In this document: positions 34,472 through 43,432 of the stretch, piece after piece
Numbering within the stretch: the first letter of the stretch is position 1
How the letters are laid out: each line of letters begins with the position of its first letter
Assembly (NCBI RefSeq): GCF_000612725.1
Contig: NZ_HG964454.1
Location: 267,951-331,950 of the forward strand
Direction: 5' to 3'
Source of the DNA: Mycolicibacterium austroafricanum
GTDB lineage: Bacteria > Actinomycetota > Actinomycetes > Mycobacteriales > Mycobacteriaceae
Length of the DNA: 64,000 bases
Made by a program: the position numbers and the translations under genes
Notes under the pieces: model-generated
What the model was told of the DNA's origin: nothing
What the model saw: the letters and a program-made list of their open reading frames with translations, nothing else
Databases searched by the model: none

Positions 34472-35494
34472 ATGTCGAACTCGCGATTTGCCGGCGTACT
34501 CGCAGTGATCACGGCGATGCTGGCACTCACCGCATGCGGGTCAGGGTCACAGTCCGAGGACGCCGACAAGATCGTCGTCTACGCCGGCCGCAGTGAAGCG
34601 CTCATCGCGCCGTTGATCGAGCAGTTCACCGCCGACACCGGCATCGAGGTCGAAGCGCGCTACGCCGGTTCCGGCGAGCTGGCCGCCCAGCTGATCACCG
34701 AGGGTGACAAATCCCCCGCGGACGTGTTCCTGTCCCAGGACGCCGGCGCGCTCGGCGCCGTCTCCAAGGCCGGACTCTTCGCCCCCATCAGTCCCGACAC
34801 GCTGGCCGCGGTGCCCGCGCAGTACTCCGCCGCGGACGGCACCTGGGTGGGCGTGTCAGGGCGCGCGCGGGTCATCGTCTACAACCCGACCCTGGCGCCG
34901 AACCCGCCGGACACCATCGACGGCCTGCTGGCGCCGGAGTGGAAGGGCAAGATCGGATTCGCGCCGAGCAACGCGTCCTGGCAGGCCTTCGTGACCGGCC
35001 TTCGCGTGCTGCGTGGCGACGACGGCGCCGAGCGGTGGTTGCGGGCGTTCAAGGACCAGGATCCCCAGGCGTTCGAGAACAACGTCGCGGTCCGCGACGC
35101 CGTCAACTCGGGACAGATCCCGCTGGGCCTGGTGAACCACTACTACCTCTACGAGCTGATCAACTCCAAGGGTCCCGACGCGGTGGTCGCCGAGAACAAG
35201 TTCATGGCCCCGGGAGATCCCGGCGGTCTGATCAACGTCGCCGGGGTGGGCGTCCTGAAGGCCGCGCCCAACCCGGAGGGCGCGCAGGAGTTCGCGAAGT
35301 ACCTGGTCGGGGAGTCGGCACAGAAGTACTTCGCCCAGGAGACCGCCGAGTACCCACTCCTCGCGTCGGTGCCGCCGTCGGCGGAGATGCCTGCCCTGGC
35401 CGACCTTGCGCCACCGGCGGTCGACCTCTCGCAGCTCGACGACATCGAGGCCACCCAGGAGCTGCTGGTCAAGACCGGCCTGCTGACGAACTGA
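34472..35494 (+). CDS. fbpA: Iron(III) ABC transporter substrate-binding lipoprotein
   Basis: This 340-residue FbpA/SfuA/FutA-type binding protein has a lipoprotein signal with lipobox LTAC (Cys near residue 22), 'VVYAGRSEALIAPLIEQFTADTG' typical of class-II ferric-binding proteins, and the adjacent tyrosines 'HYYLYE' (about 222-227) that coordinate iron in this family. It would bind ferric iron outside the membrane and deliver it to the permease. ATG 34472 is used because it starts the signal peptide. The permease begins 3 bp after the stop, so the genes form an operon. Confidence 0.85.
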   Translation: MSNSRFAGVLAVITAMLALTACGSGSQSEDADKIVVYAGRSEALIAPLIEQFTADTGIEVEARYAGSGELAAQLITEGDKSPADVFLSQDAGALGAVSKAGLFAPISPDTLAAVPAQYSAADGTWVGVSGRARVIVYNPTLAPNPPDTIDGLLAPEWKGKIGFAPSNASWQAFVTGLRVLRGDDGAERWLRAFKDQDPQAFENNVAVRDAVNSGQIPLGLVNHYYLYELINSKGPDAVVAENKFMAPGDPGGLINVAGVGVLKAAPNPEGAQEFAKYLVGESAQKYFAQETAEYPLLASVPPSAEMPALADLAPPAVDLSQLDDIEATQELLVKTGLLTN

Positions 35495-35497
35495 CGG

Positions 35498-37042
35498 GTG
35501 CCGGTCATCACGGCCCGTTCCCGCCCGCCGGCGCTGCTGCTGCTACCCGCCGCACTGGTGGCGGCGGGCACCCTCATCCCACTGGTCTACCTGGTCGAGC
35601 GTGCGCTCGGACGCGGCTGGCCGTTCGTCTTCGACGAACTGTTGCAGCCGCGCACCGCTGCGCTCGTCGGCCGGTCCCTGCTGCTGGTGGCCGTCGTCAC
35701 CGCCGCCTGCGTCGTTCTCGGCGTGGGGCTCGCGGTGCTGGTCACGCGGACCAATCTCAGGGGCAGGCGCGCCCTCGCCGTCTCGTTGACGCTGCCGCTG
35801 GCGATGCCGAGCTATCTGCTCGCCTACCTGTGGGTGTCGGCATATCCGACCATCACCGGCTTCTGGGGCGCCGCGCTGGTGCTCACCCTGGTCAGCTACC
35901 CGTTGGTGCTGCTGACCACCATGGCGGCGCTGGCACGGGTGGACCCCGCCCAGGAGGAGGTCGCCCGCTCGCTTGGGTTGGGGGGCGTGGCGGTGCTGTT
36001 CCGGGTGACGCTGCGGCAGGCGCGGCCGGCGATCGCGGCAGGCGCACTGCTGGTGGCGCTGTACGTGCTCAGCGATTTCGGGGCCGTCGCGGCGATGCGG
36101 TTCGAGGCGTTCACCTGGGTCATCTACGGGGCATACCGCTCGGGCTTCAACCCGTCGCGGGCGGCTGTGCTCTCTCTCGTGCTGATGTTGTTCGCGGTCG
36201 CGCTGGTGGTGGCCGAGCATCGCGCGCGCGGCCGGGCGGCAGCCTCACGCATCGGTGGTGGCAGCCCCCGTCCCGCGCCGCTGAACCGGCTCGGCCCGTG
36301 GAGCCCCCTCGCGCTGCTGGTGCCTGCCGCGGTGTTGGCCGCCGCCGTCGCGGTCCCCACCGTGGAGCTGGCGGGCTGGCTGCTCACCGCCGGACCCCGC
36401 TGGGACGTGGCGGAATGGCTCGACGCGCTGGGTTCGACGGTCTGGCTGTCGGCCGCGGCCGCGGTGGTGTCCACGGCGGCGGCGCTGCCTCTGGGCGTGC
36501 TGGCCGCACGTCACCGCGACCGGGCGACGAGGACCCTGGAAGGCGCGAGCTATGTGGCACACGGGCTTCCGGCGATCGTCATCGCGATCTCGATGGTCTC
36601 GCTGGGCGTGCTGCTGCTGCGACCGATCTACCAGCGTGAGCCGCTGCTGATCCTCGCCTATACGGTGCTGTTCGTGCCCATGGCAATCGGCTCGATCCGC
36701 GCCGCGGTGGAGGCCGCCCCGATCCGGCTTGAGGAGGTGGCGCGGTCGTTGGGTCGCCCCCCGGTGCGGGCATTCGGTGCCGTGACGGCCCGGGTCGCTT
36801 TGCCCGGTATCGCGGCCGGGGCGGCTCTGGTGCTGTTGACCTGCATGAAAGAGCTTCCGGTGACGCTGTTGCTGCACCCGACGGGCACCGACACCCTGGC
36901 CACCCGGCTGTGGGGCTACAGCTCGGTCAGCGACTACGCCGCCGCGGCGCCCTATGCGGCGGCGCTGCTGCTGTTCGCCGCGGTGCCCACCGCGGTGCTC
37001 GGGATGTGGGGCACCGACGATGCCGGGGTGCGCAGTGACTGA
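35498..37042 (+). CDS. fbpB: Iron(III) ABC transporter permease (fused two-domain)
   Basis: This 514-residue permease contains two binding-protein-dependent transport domains in one chain, as in FbpB/SfuB, with about 12 hydrophobic segments. Both EAA loops are visible: 'EEVARSLGLGGVAVLFRVTLRQARPAI' (about 153-180) and 'EEVARSLGRPPVRAFGAVTARVALPGI' (about 413-440), written here only as landmarks. It starts with GTG three bases after the binding-protein stop. The stop overlaps the start of the ATPase by 8 bp. It forms the membrane channel of the ferric-iron importer. Confidence 0.87.
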   Translation: MPVITARSRPPALLLLPAALVAAGTLIPLVYLVERALGRGWPFVFDELLQPRTAALVGRSLLLVAVVTAACVVLGVGLAVLVTRTNLRGRRALAVSLTLPLAMPSYLLAYLWVSAYPTITGFWGAALVLTLVSYPLVLLTTMAALARVDPAQEEVARSLGLGGVAVLFRVTLRQARPAIAAGALLVALYVLSDFGAVAAMRFEAFTWVIYGAYRSGFNPSRAAVLSLVLMLFAVALVVAEHRARGRAAASRIGGGSPRPAPLNRLGPWSPLALLVPAAVLAAAVAVPTVELAGWLLTAGPRWDVAEWLDALGSTVWLSAAAAVVSTAAALPLGVLAARHRDRATRTLEGASYVAHGLPAIVIAISMVSLGVLLLRPIYQREPLLILAYTVLFVPMAIGSIRAAVEAAPIRLEEVARSLGRPPVRAFGAVTARVALPGIAAGAALVLLTCMKELPVTLLLHPTGTDTLATRLWGYSSVSDYAAAAPYAAALLLFAAVPTAVLGMWGTDDAGVRSD

Positions 37043-38114
37043 CGCCGCCGCCGTCAGCGCCCGCGGCATCCACAAGGCCTTCGCGGGTCGCACGGTCCTC
37101 TGCGGTGTCGACCTGGAGATGGCCGCAGGGTCGATCACCGCGGTCCTCGGCCCGTCGGGTTGCGGCAAGACCACGCTGCTGCGCATCCTGGCCGGCTTCG
37201 AGAACCCCGATTCCGGAACGGTGCGCATCGCGGGGGAGACGGTCGCGGGCGACGGCGCGGCCGTGCCGGTGCACCGTCGCAGGGTGGGCCTGATGCCGCA
37301 GGAAGGGGCGCTGTTCCCGCACCTGAGTGTGGGGGAGAACGTCGCGTTCGGGCTCGGCCGGGCCGACCGGGCGACAGCCTGCGCCCAGGTCGCGCACTGG
37401 CTGGACGTCGTCGGGCTGGAAGGGTTGGCCGACGCCCGCCCCCACGAGATCTCCGGCGGGCAGCAACAGCGGGTGGCGCTGGCCCGGGCACTTGCCGCCC
37501 GGCCCAGGGTGCTCCTGCTCGACGAACCCTTCGCCGCGCTGGACGCCGGACTGCGGGTCCGTGTCCGCGAGGACATCGCCACCATCCTGCGTGACACCGG
37601 CACCACCGCTCTGCTGGTCACCCACGACCAGTCCGAAGCGCTGTCGCTGGCCGACTCGGTGGCACTGCTGATCGACGGCGTCATCGCCCAGCACGGCACC
37701 CCGGCCGACCTCTACGAGCGCCCCGGAACGCTGGCCAACGCCCGGTTCATCGGCAGCACAGTCGAGATCGCGGGCACCGCGGACGCGGGGACGGTCCACA
37801 CGTCGCTCGGACCGCTGCGCACCCGCGGGCCGGTGGCCGACGGTCCGGCCGTGGTGGCGCTGCGGCCCGAGCAGCTGCGATTCGGAACCGGCCTGTCCGG
37901 GACGCCCGGGCGGGTGACCGCGCGGCGGTTCTACGGCGCCGACACCGTGGTGCACGTCGCGCTCACCGACGGCACCGCGTTACGGCTGCGCAGCCCGGTC
38001 CCGACCGGGCTGGACGACGGGTCGCCGGTCACCATCGAGGTCGCCGGCGACGTGCTGGCCTACCCGTCACCAACCAGTGGGCAACGGGTGCCCCTCGGCG
38101 AAGCCGGCAGCTGA
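37035..38114 (+). CDS. fbpC: Iron(III) ABC transporter ATP-binding protein
   Basis: This 359-residue ABC ATPase has Walker A GPSGCGKTT (about 40-48), Q-loop 'MPQEGALFP', signature SGGQQQR, Walker B 'VLLLDEPF' and the H-loop His in 'LLVTHDQ'. A C-terminal TOBE-like domain begins near 270. It energises the FbpB permease. GTG 37035 is inside the 3' end of the permease gene (8-bp overlap). The last 48 bp overlap the convergent guaB1 gene. In some other mycobacteria the same transporter sits next to guaB1; M. tuberculosis lacks it there. Confidence 0.88.
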   Translation: MTDAAAVSARGIHKAFAGRTVLCGVDLEMAAGSITAVLGPSGCGKTTLLRILAGFENPDSGTVRIAGETVAGDGAAVPVHRRRVGLMPQEGALFPHLSVGENVAFGLGRADRATACAQVAHWLDVVGLEGLADARPHEISGGQQQRVALARALAARPRVLLLDEPFAALDAGLRVRVREDIATILRDTGTTALLVTHDQSEALSLADSVALLIDGVIAQHGTPADLYERPGTLANARFIGSTVEIAGTADAGTVHTSLGPLRTRGPVADGPAVVALRPEQLRFGTGLSGTPGRVTARRFYGADTVVHVALTDGTALRLRSPVPTGLDDGSPVTIEVAGDVLAYPSPTSGQRVPLGEAGS

Positions 38115-39503
38115 CTGCACCCCGACCACGGCCTTCTCGTGCAGCTCCGACAGCGTCGTCGCCCCGACGTAGGTGCAGGTGCTGCGGACACCGGAGGTGA
38201 TGTGGTCGATGAGGTCCTCGACGCCGCCGCGCACCGGGTCGAGGTACATCCGCGAGGACGAGATGCCCTCCTCGAACAGCGCCTTCCGGGCCCGGTCGAA
38301 GGAGCTGTCGCCCGCGGTGCGTGCCGCCACGGCCCGCTTGGAAGCCATCCCGTAGCTCTCCTTGTACGGCTGGTCGTCACGGTCGCGCATCAGGTCACCG
38401 GGGGACTCGTAGGTGCCCGCGAACCATGACCCGATCATCACGTTGGACGCGCCCGCCGCGATCGCCAGCGCTACGTCGCGCGGGTGCCGCACACCACCGT
38501 CGGCCCACACATGGCCGCCGAGTTCTCTTGCGGCTGCGGCACATTCGACGACAGCCGAGAACTGCGGGCGTCCGACACCGGTCATCATCCTGGTGGTGCA
38601 CATGGCGCCGGGGCCGACACCGACCTTGACGATCGAGGCGCCGGCGCTGATCAGGTCGCGGGTGCCCTCCGCGGACACCACATTGCCCGCGGCCAACGGC
38701 AGGCCGAGCTCGAGGGCGGCCACCGCCTCGACGGTGTCGAGCATCTTCTGCTGATGTCCGTGTGCGGTGTCGATCACGAGCACGTCGACACCGGCCTCGG
38801 CGAGGTCGCGCGCCTTGGCGCCGACGTCGCCGTTGATGCCGACCGCCGCGGCGATCCGCAGTCGCCCGTCGGCGTCGACGGCGGGGGTGTAGATGCCGGC
38901 CCGGACGGCGCCCGTGCGGGTCAGCACCCCGGCCAGCGAACCGTCGGCCTCGGTCAGCACGGCAACGTCCACCGGGGCATGCTCGAGCAGGTCGAACACC
39001 TTGCGCGGATCCGTCCCGACGGGGACGCTGACGAAATCGGAGACCACCACGTCGCGCACCCGGGTGAACCGGTCGACGCCCGCGCAGCTGGCCTCGGTGA
39101 CGAGTCCGATCGGACGATTCTCGAAGAGGACGACCGCCGCCCCGTGCGCCCGCTTGTGGATCAGCGCGATCGCATCGGACACCGAGTCGTCGGGCGACAG
39201 CGTCACGGGCGTGTCGACGACCGTGTCCCGGCTCTTGATGAAGTCCACGGTCTGCTTGACCGCCGACACCGGAAGGTCCTGCGGCAGCACCACGATGCCG
39301 CCGCGGCGGGCCACAGTCTCGGCCATCCGGCGGCCGGCGACCGCGGTCATGTTGGCGACCACCACCGGGATCGTCGTGCCCGAGCCGTCGACCGTGGACA
39401 GGTCGACGTCGAAGCGTGACAACACCTCGGACCGCCCCGGCACGACGAACACATCGTTGTAGGTCAGGTCGTACGGCGGCCGCTGGTCATCGAGGAACTT
39501 CAC
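38067..39503 (-). CDS. guaB1: GuaB1 family IMP dehydrogenase-like GMP reductase
   Basis: This 478-residue member of the IMPDH/GMP reductase family corresponds to Rv1843c. It has the TIM barrel with an inserted CBS pair (about 95-205), the 'GVGPGAMCTTR' loop with catalytic Cys302, and 'ADGGVRHPRDVALAIAAGA'. Mycobacterial GuaB1 has been reported to be a CBS-domain GMP reductase in purine salvage rather than a true IMP dehydrogenase. The C-terminus overlaps the iron-transport ATPase gene by 48 bp on the other strand. It lies 22 bp upstream of gnd, so a common transcript is possible. Confidence 0.9.
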   Translation of the reverse strand: MKFLDDQRPPYDLTYNDVFVVPGRSEVLSRFDVDLSTVDGSGTTIPVVVANMTAVAGRRMAETVARRGGIVVLPQDLPVSAVKQTVDFIKSRDTVVDTPVTLSPDDSVSDAIALIHKRAHGAAVVLFENRPIGLVTEASCAGVDRFTRVRDVVVSDFVSVPVGTDPRKVFDLLEHAPVDVAVLTEADGSLAGVLTRTGAVRAGIYTPAVDADGRLRIAAAVGINGDVGAKARDLAEAGVDVLVIDTAHGHQQKMLDTVEAVAALELGLPLAAGNVVSAEGTRDLISAGASIVKVGVGPGAMCTTRMMTGVGRPQFSAVVECAAAARELGGHVWADGGVRHPRDVALAIAAGASNVMIGSWFAGTYESPGDLMRDRDDQPYKESYGMASKRAVAARTAGDSSFDRARKALFEEGISSSRMYLDPVRGGVEDLIDHITSGVRSTCTYVGATTLSELHEKAVVGVQSAAGFAEGHPLPTGW

Positions 39504-39525
39504 ACCCCGAGTCTAGTGGCGCAAC

Positions 39526-40995
39526 TCAGGCCTCGACCTCGCTGCGGTCACCGCTCCACAGCGTGTGGAACCGCCTGGTGGGGTCGGTGTCGATACGGCC
39601 GTAGGTGTGGGCGCCGAAGAAGTCGCGAAGCCCCTGCGTGAGCGCCGCGGGCAGCCGCTCGGTGCGCAGCCCGTCGTAGTAGGACAGCGCCGACGAGAAC
39701 CCGGGGATCGGGATGCCCAGTTCGGTGGCCTTGATCACCACGCGGCGCCAGCTGTCGACGGCGGCTTCGATCGCGTCCCGGAAGTACGGGTCGACGATCA
39801 GGGTGGGCAGGTCCGGATCGTTGTCGAAGGCGTCCTTGATCCGGTTGAGGAACTTGGCGCGGATGATGCAACCGCCGCGCCAGATGGTCGCCATGTCGCC
39901 GGGGGTGATCCCCCAGTTGTATTCGGCCGATCCGGCCTGGATCTGGTTGAAGCCCTGGGCGTAGGCGATGATCTTCGACGCGTACAGCGCCTGGCGGATG
40001 TCTTCAACGAATTGCGCTGCGGCTTGACCGTCCGCGGGCACGCGCTCACCGAGCCTCCCGGAGGCCAGCCCGGTGGTGGCCCTGCGCTGGGCGACGGAAC
40101 CCGACAGTGCGCGGGCGAACACCGCCTCGGCGATGCCGGTCACCGGCACGCCGAGGTCGAGCGCGGACTTGACCGTCCAGCGGCCGGTGCCCTTCTGTTC
40201 GGCCTCGTCGAGGATGAGATCGACCAGCGGCTTGCCCGTCTTGGCGTCGGTCTGGCGCAGCACCTGCGCGGTGATCTCGACCAGGAAGCTGTCCAGGTCG
40301 CCGGAGTTCCACTCGTCGAAGACGTCGGCGATCTCGGGTGCGGTCTTGCCGAGACCGTCGCGCAGCAGCTGGTAGGCCTCGCCGATGAGCTGCATGTCCG
40401 AGTACTCGATGCCGTTGTGCACCATCTTGACGAAGTGGCCCGCACCGTCGGGGCCGATGTGGGTGCAGCACGGCACCCCGTCGACGTGGGCGGAGATCTC
40501 CTCGAGCAGCGGGCCGAGGGACTCGTAGGACTCCTTGGGGCCGCCGGGCATGATCGAGGGTCCGTTCAGTGCGCCCTCTTCGCCGCCGGAGATGCCCGCG
40601 CCGACGAAGTGCAGACCGCGCTCGCGGATCGCCTTCTCCCGACGGATGGTGTCGGTGTAGAGGGCATTGCCGCCGTCGATGATGATGTCGCCTTCCTCCA
40701 TGGCGTCGGCGAGTTCGTTGATGACCGCATCGGTCGGGTCGCCCGCCTTGACCATGATCAGCACGCGGCGCGGCTTCTCCAACGCGTCGAGGAACTCGGC
40801 GATGGTCTCGCTGCGGACGAACTTGCCTTCGGTTCCGTGCTCGGCGAGCAGCGCGTCGGTCTTGGCGATGGAGCGGTTGTGCAGTGCCACGGTGTAGCCG
40901 TGCCGCGCGAAGTTGCGGGCGATGTTCGACCCCATGACAGCCAGGCCGGTGACACCGATCTGCGCCGTACCCGTGGTGGACTGCGACGAGCTCAT
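39526..40995 (-). CDS. gnd: 6-phosphogluconate dehydrogenase (decarboxylating)
   Basis: This 489-residue NADP-dependent 6PGDH of the oxidative pentose phosphate pathway matches Rv1844c. It has 'GLAVMGSNIARNFARHGY' at the N-terminus (NADP fingerprint), 'GGNALYTDTIRREK', 'HFVKMVHNGIEYSDMQLIGE' with catalytic Lys, and the C-terminal 'AHTYGRID' substrate segment. ATG 40995 starts the conserved N-terminus; the longer reading to 41028 is unlikely. It is on the same strand as guaB1 and downstream of the M56 peptidase-blaI pair, in the M. tuberculosis order. Confidence 0.95.
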   Translation of the reverse strand: MSSSQSTTGTAQIGVTGLAVMGSNIARNFARHGYTVALHNRSIAKTDALLAEHGTEGKFVRSETIAEFLDALEKPRRVLIMVKAGDPTDAVINELADAMEEGDIIIDGGNALYTDTIRREKAIRERGLHFVGAGISGGEEGALNGPSIMPGGPKESYESLGPLLEEISAHVDGVPCCTHIGPDGAGHFVKMVHNGIEYSDMQLIGEAYQLLRDGLGKTAPEIADVFDEWNSGDLDSFLVEITAQVLRQTDAKTGKPLVDLILDEAEQKGTGRWTVKSALDLGVPVTGIAEAVFARALSGSVAQRRATTGLASGRLGERVPADGQAAAQFVEDIRQALYASKIIAYAQGFNQIQAGSAEYNWGITPGDMATIWRGGCIIRAKFLNRIKDAFDNDPDLPTLIVDPYFRDAIEAAVDSWRRVVIKATELGIPIPGFSSALSYYDGLRTERLPAALTQGLRDFFGAHTYGRIDTDPTRRFHTLWSGDRSEVEA

Positions 40996-41050
40996 GAACG
41001 GATCCCTTTCGTTCGTTGAATGCGGCACCGCAGAATCTACGGGGCCGCGT

Positions 41051-41986
41051 CTACGCCGAGAACAGCCTCTGGAGCTCGGTCAGCCACGGCACTGCCAGCG
41101 CGACCGTCGGCACGACCAGTACCGCCGCGGCGGTGATGTACGCGCCGGCGGCAAGGATCCTGCTGTTGGGCGCACCGCCGAGGCGGCGCACCCGAACCAC
41201 CGTGGTCGGTCCGCCGGCGGCCAGCGCGCCGCGGGGAGCCCGGCCGGAGGCGCAGGCCACGAGTGCCCGCGCCAGCGGGGTCGGACCCTCGGCCCGCACG
41301 GCGGCGTCGTCGGCGAGCAACTCGATCAGCAACCGCACGGCGTTGAGCGCGTGCCCGCTGCGGACCAGCCGCGGGAAGGCGGCATGGACCGCGGTGAACA
41401 TCTCGAGCACCAGGTCGTGGCGGGCCCGCAGGTGGGCGTGCTCGTGTTCCAGAATGGCGGCCATTTCGTTGTCGGACAACGCTTTGAGCGCACCCTCGCT
41501 GACCACGACACGGCTGCGGACCCCGGGCAGGCAGTAGGCCAGTGGTTCGGCGACGTCGAGAATGCGCAGGCCGGCGCCCGACCGGTGCCGGTGATCGTGG
41601 GAGCCGACCAGATCGACCACCATGCGGTGGTGGGCCCGACGGCGGCGGGTGGCGATGGCGACCTGCAGCACCGACACGATCAGCCTTGCGCCGATCATCA
41701 AGGTGAGGACGAAGACGACCACGTACGCGGTCCACAGCGGCCAGCCCAGCACCTCGATCTCACTGACGATGGTGGCGGTGGGCCTGCCGTCGGGACCGGG
41801 CACGAAGAGCCGGCTCGCGATCGCAATCCCGGCCGAGAATGCCGACAGCACCGCGGCCAGCGCGATCGACTGCCAGAGCACGATCGCGGCGCGGGGGGCG
41901 CGCAACGGCCATGACGCTCTGGCCAGCAGCGCAGGCACCGGCCCTGACAGCAGCAGGGCGACGATCGTGAAGGCCAGCGCGGACAC
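41051..41986 (-). CDS. M56-family membrane metallopeptidase (BlaR-like, Rv1845c homologue)
   Basis: This 311-residue membrane protein has a zinc-protease motif HEHAH (181-185) and about four hydrophobic segments (near 5-22, 34-52, 85-110 and 285-303). It corresponds to Rv1845c, the partner of BlaI. Unlike BlaR1 it has no extracellular penicillin-binding sensor domain, so the signal it senses is unknown. It starts 14 bp after the blaI stop and is co-transcribed with it. The protease is expected to inactivate the BlaI repressor. Confidence 0.85.
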   Translation of the reverse strand: MSALAFTIVALLLSGPVPALLARASWPLRAPRAAIVLWQSIALAAVLSAFSAGIAIASRLFVPGPDGRPTATIVSEIEVLGWPLWTAYVVVFVLTLMIGARLIVSVLQVAIATRRRRAHHRMVVDLVGSHDHRHRSGAGLRILDVAEPLAYCLPGVRSRVVVSEGALKALSDNEMAAILEHEHAHLRARHDLVLEMFTAVHAAFPRLVRSGHALNAVRLLIELLADDAAVRAEGPTPLARALVACASGRAPRGALAAGGPTTVVRVRRLGGAPNSRILAAGAYITAAAVLVVPTVALAVPWLTELQRLFSA

Positions 41987-42000
41987 GCTGTAAGTGTCTC

Positions 42001-42417
42001 TCAGGCGGTACCCGGATCGCCAGCCGGTCCTCCGGTGCGGTGCTTGTCTTCGAGCTCGGCGAGCGCGCGGCGCAATGCAGCCGCCTCATCTGCCCCGACC
42101 CGCTCGACGAAATGCACGAGTGCGGCCTCCCGGCTACCCGAATCGGCGGCCTGGTCGAGCGCATCCACCATCAGCCCCGCGACGAGTTCGTCGCGGCCGT
42201 GGGTCGGCGCGTATCGGTGCGCGCGGTCGTCGCGGTGCTGCACCACCAGGTTCTTCTTCGCGAGGCGCTGCAGCACGGTCATGATCGTCGTGTAGGCGAG
42301 ATCGCGGTGGGCGGCCAGGGCTTCATGCACCTGGCGCACGGTTTGCGGCTCGCCTGCGGACCACAGGTGGTCCATGACGGAACGCTCGAGTTCCCCGAGC
42401 CTCGTCAGCTTGGCCAT
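42001..42417 (-). CDS. blaI: BlaI/MecI-family transcriptional repressor
   Basis: This 138-residue penicillinase-repressor-type winged helix protein matches Rv1846c. The N-terminal helix-turn-helix covers about residues 1-75 ('LGELERSVMDHLWSAGEPQTVRQV' as start), and the C-terminal part carries the dimerisation helices. In M. tuberculosis BlaI represses its own operon, beta-lactamase and other genes and is released by beta-lactam exposure. The intergenic region next to its ATG holds two palindromic TACT/AGTA elements (42431-42472) likely to be its operator. Confidence 0.92.
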   Translation of the reverse strand: MAKLTRLGELERSVMDHLWSAGEPQTVRQVHEALAAHRDLAYTTIMTVLQRLAKKNLVVQHRDDRAHRYAPTHGRDELVAGLMVDALDQAADSGSREAALVHFVERVGADEAAALRRALAELEDKHRTGGPAGDPGTA

Positions 42418-42430
42418 CTTCCGTTCATCT

Positions 42431-42472
42431 CCTACTGGCAGTAGGTCAAAAGCCTACTACGTGATTACTACC
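42431..42472. promoter_or_regulatory. Candidate BlaI operators
   Basis: CCTACT-GGC-AGTAGG (42431-42445) is a perfect 6-bp palindrome starting 14 bp from the blaI start. A second, looser TACTACGTGATTACTA element follows at 42455-42470. BlaI repressors bind palindromes of the TACT...AGTA type, so autoregulation is likely. Confidence 0.55.
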
Positions 42473-42611
42473 GCGTGTCGTACCAAATTACGGCCCCGGC
42501 CTTCCGCTGCGACGGATGGCCTCGCGGATGCCAACGTCACCCGCGCCACCGGCGCGTCCGCCCACCCCTGTGAGTCCGACCACAGGGTCTGGCCGCCGGG
42601 GTGCCCATGAC

Positions 42612-42630
42612 TATAGTAAGGCTAACCTAA
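42612..42630 (+). promoter_or_regulatory. Strong IdeR iron box
   Basis: By eye 15 of 19 positions match the IdeR consensus; the 3' 11 bp GGCTAACCTAA (42620-42630) are exact. A TATAGT -10-like hexamer (42612-42617) overlaps the left half, so bound IdeR-Fe would block transcription of the gene starting at 42659. Confidence 0.8.
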
Positions 42631-42658
42631 CTCAAGAGCTGGGCTGTAAGGAGGTGTC

Positions 42659-43432
42659 ATGACGGTTCTCGTCGAGGATCCGCTGATTGCGAGCATGGCG
42701 ATCGGTCAACCGCTGCCGATACACGAATCGAGCCGCCGACTCCGGGAGCTGTACCCCGAATGCCCGCGCGTCTACGGAGTCGCCGTGATGGGCGATCTGT
42801 CGCGGCGACGTTGGTGGCCGCTGGCGGAGATCGTCACGACGGACCGCCTGAACACCATGTTCGACGCCGCCCTCGTCGAAACCGAGAGCTCTGTCGCGGT
42901 GACCCAACAGTTGGCCGCCACGTTCGCTCATGTCGTGGTCGGTCGGGTCACTGCGCTCCTCGCCCTGGAGGGGCGTGCGTGGGACACCGGTCTGGAGAAC
43001 CTGTGGGTGCACGTCGACTCCGAGGGCTCCATCGACTGGGTCGGGGTCGCCGATCCGACGGTGCGGGCACTGCCGGACGATCCCGTCTTCGCAAGCCGCG
43101 GGAGGAGGTGCCGCTCGACGGGCGATGGGATCGTCGCGCTGCCCAGCGAAGCGGCGCTGACGACCTGGGTCGCCCACCGCAGTCATCGCGCGCTCGGGCC
43201 GATCTTCGACAAACTCGCCGCGGTCAGCGCGGGGGCGGTCCCGGTCTCGGCGATGTGGCACATCGTCGGTGGCACGGTCGTCAGCGTGGCGACGCAGATC
43301 CCACTGCTCTCCGGCGCCAGTGAGGTGGTCAGCATGCGGCGAGGGCAGGCCGTGCTCGATGCGCTCGTCGGCTTCGGACTGCCGGTGCGCGGTACGTCGC
43401 GGGCGAATTGCGGGAAGGTCTTGCTTAATTAG
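42659..43432 (+). CDS. IdeR-box-controlled FhuF-like protein
   Basis: This 257-residue protein has the overall look of the mycobacterial FhuF-like ferric-siderophore reductase group: an 'LYPECPRVYGVAVMGDLSRRRWWP' N-terminal region, 'GRAWDTGLENLWVHVDSEG', and 'SMWHIVGGTVVSVATQ' near residue 200. The C-terminal Cys-Cys...Cys-x-x-Cys cluster that binds 2Fe-2S in FhuF is missing; only one Cys (about 251) is left. The ribosome site TAAGGAGG is almost perfect, and a strong IdeR box lies 29 bp upstream, so expression under iron starvation is expected. M. tuberculosis has no gene here. Function in iron use is likely, FhuF assignment is tentative. Confidence 0.55.
   Translation: MTVLVEDPLIASMAIGQPLPIHESSRRLRELYPECPRVYGVAVMGDLSRRRWWPLAEIVTTDRLNTMFDAALVETESSVAVTQQLAATFAHVVVGRVTALLALEGRAWDTGLENLWVHVDSEGSIDWVGVADPTVRALPDDPVFASRGRRCRSTGDGIVALPSEAALTTWVAHRSHRALGPIFDKLAAVSAGAVPVSAMWHIVGGTVVSVATQIPLLSGASEVVSMRRGQAVLDALVGFGLPVRGTSRANCGKVLLN

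Noticed and set aside
34472..38114. Molybdate transporter modABC
   Set aside because: Although M. tuberculosis has modABC in this general block, the binding protein has a class-II iron-binding pattern with 'HYYLYE', and the permease is the fused FbpB type.
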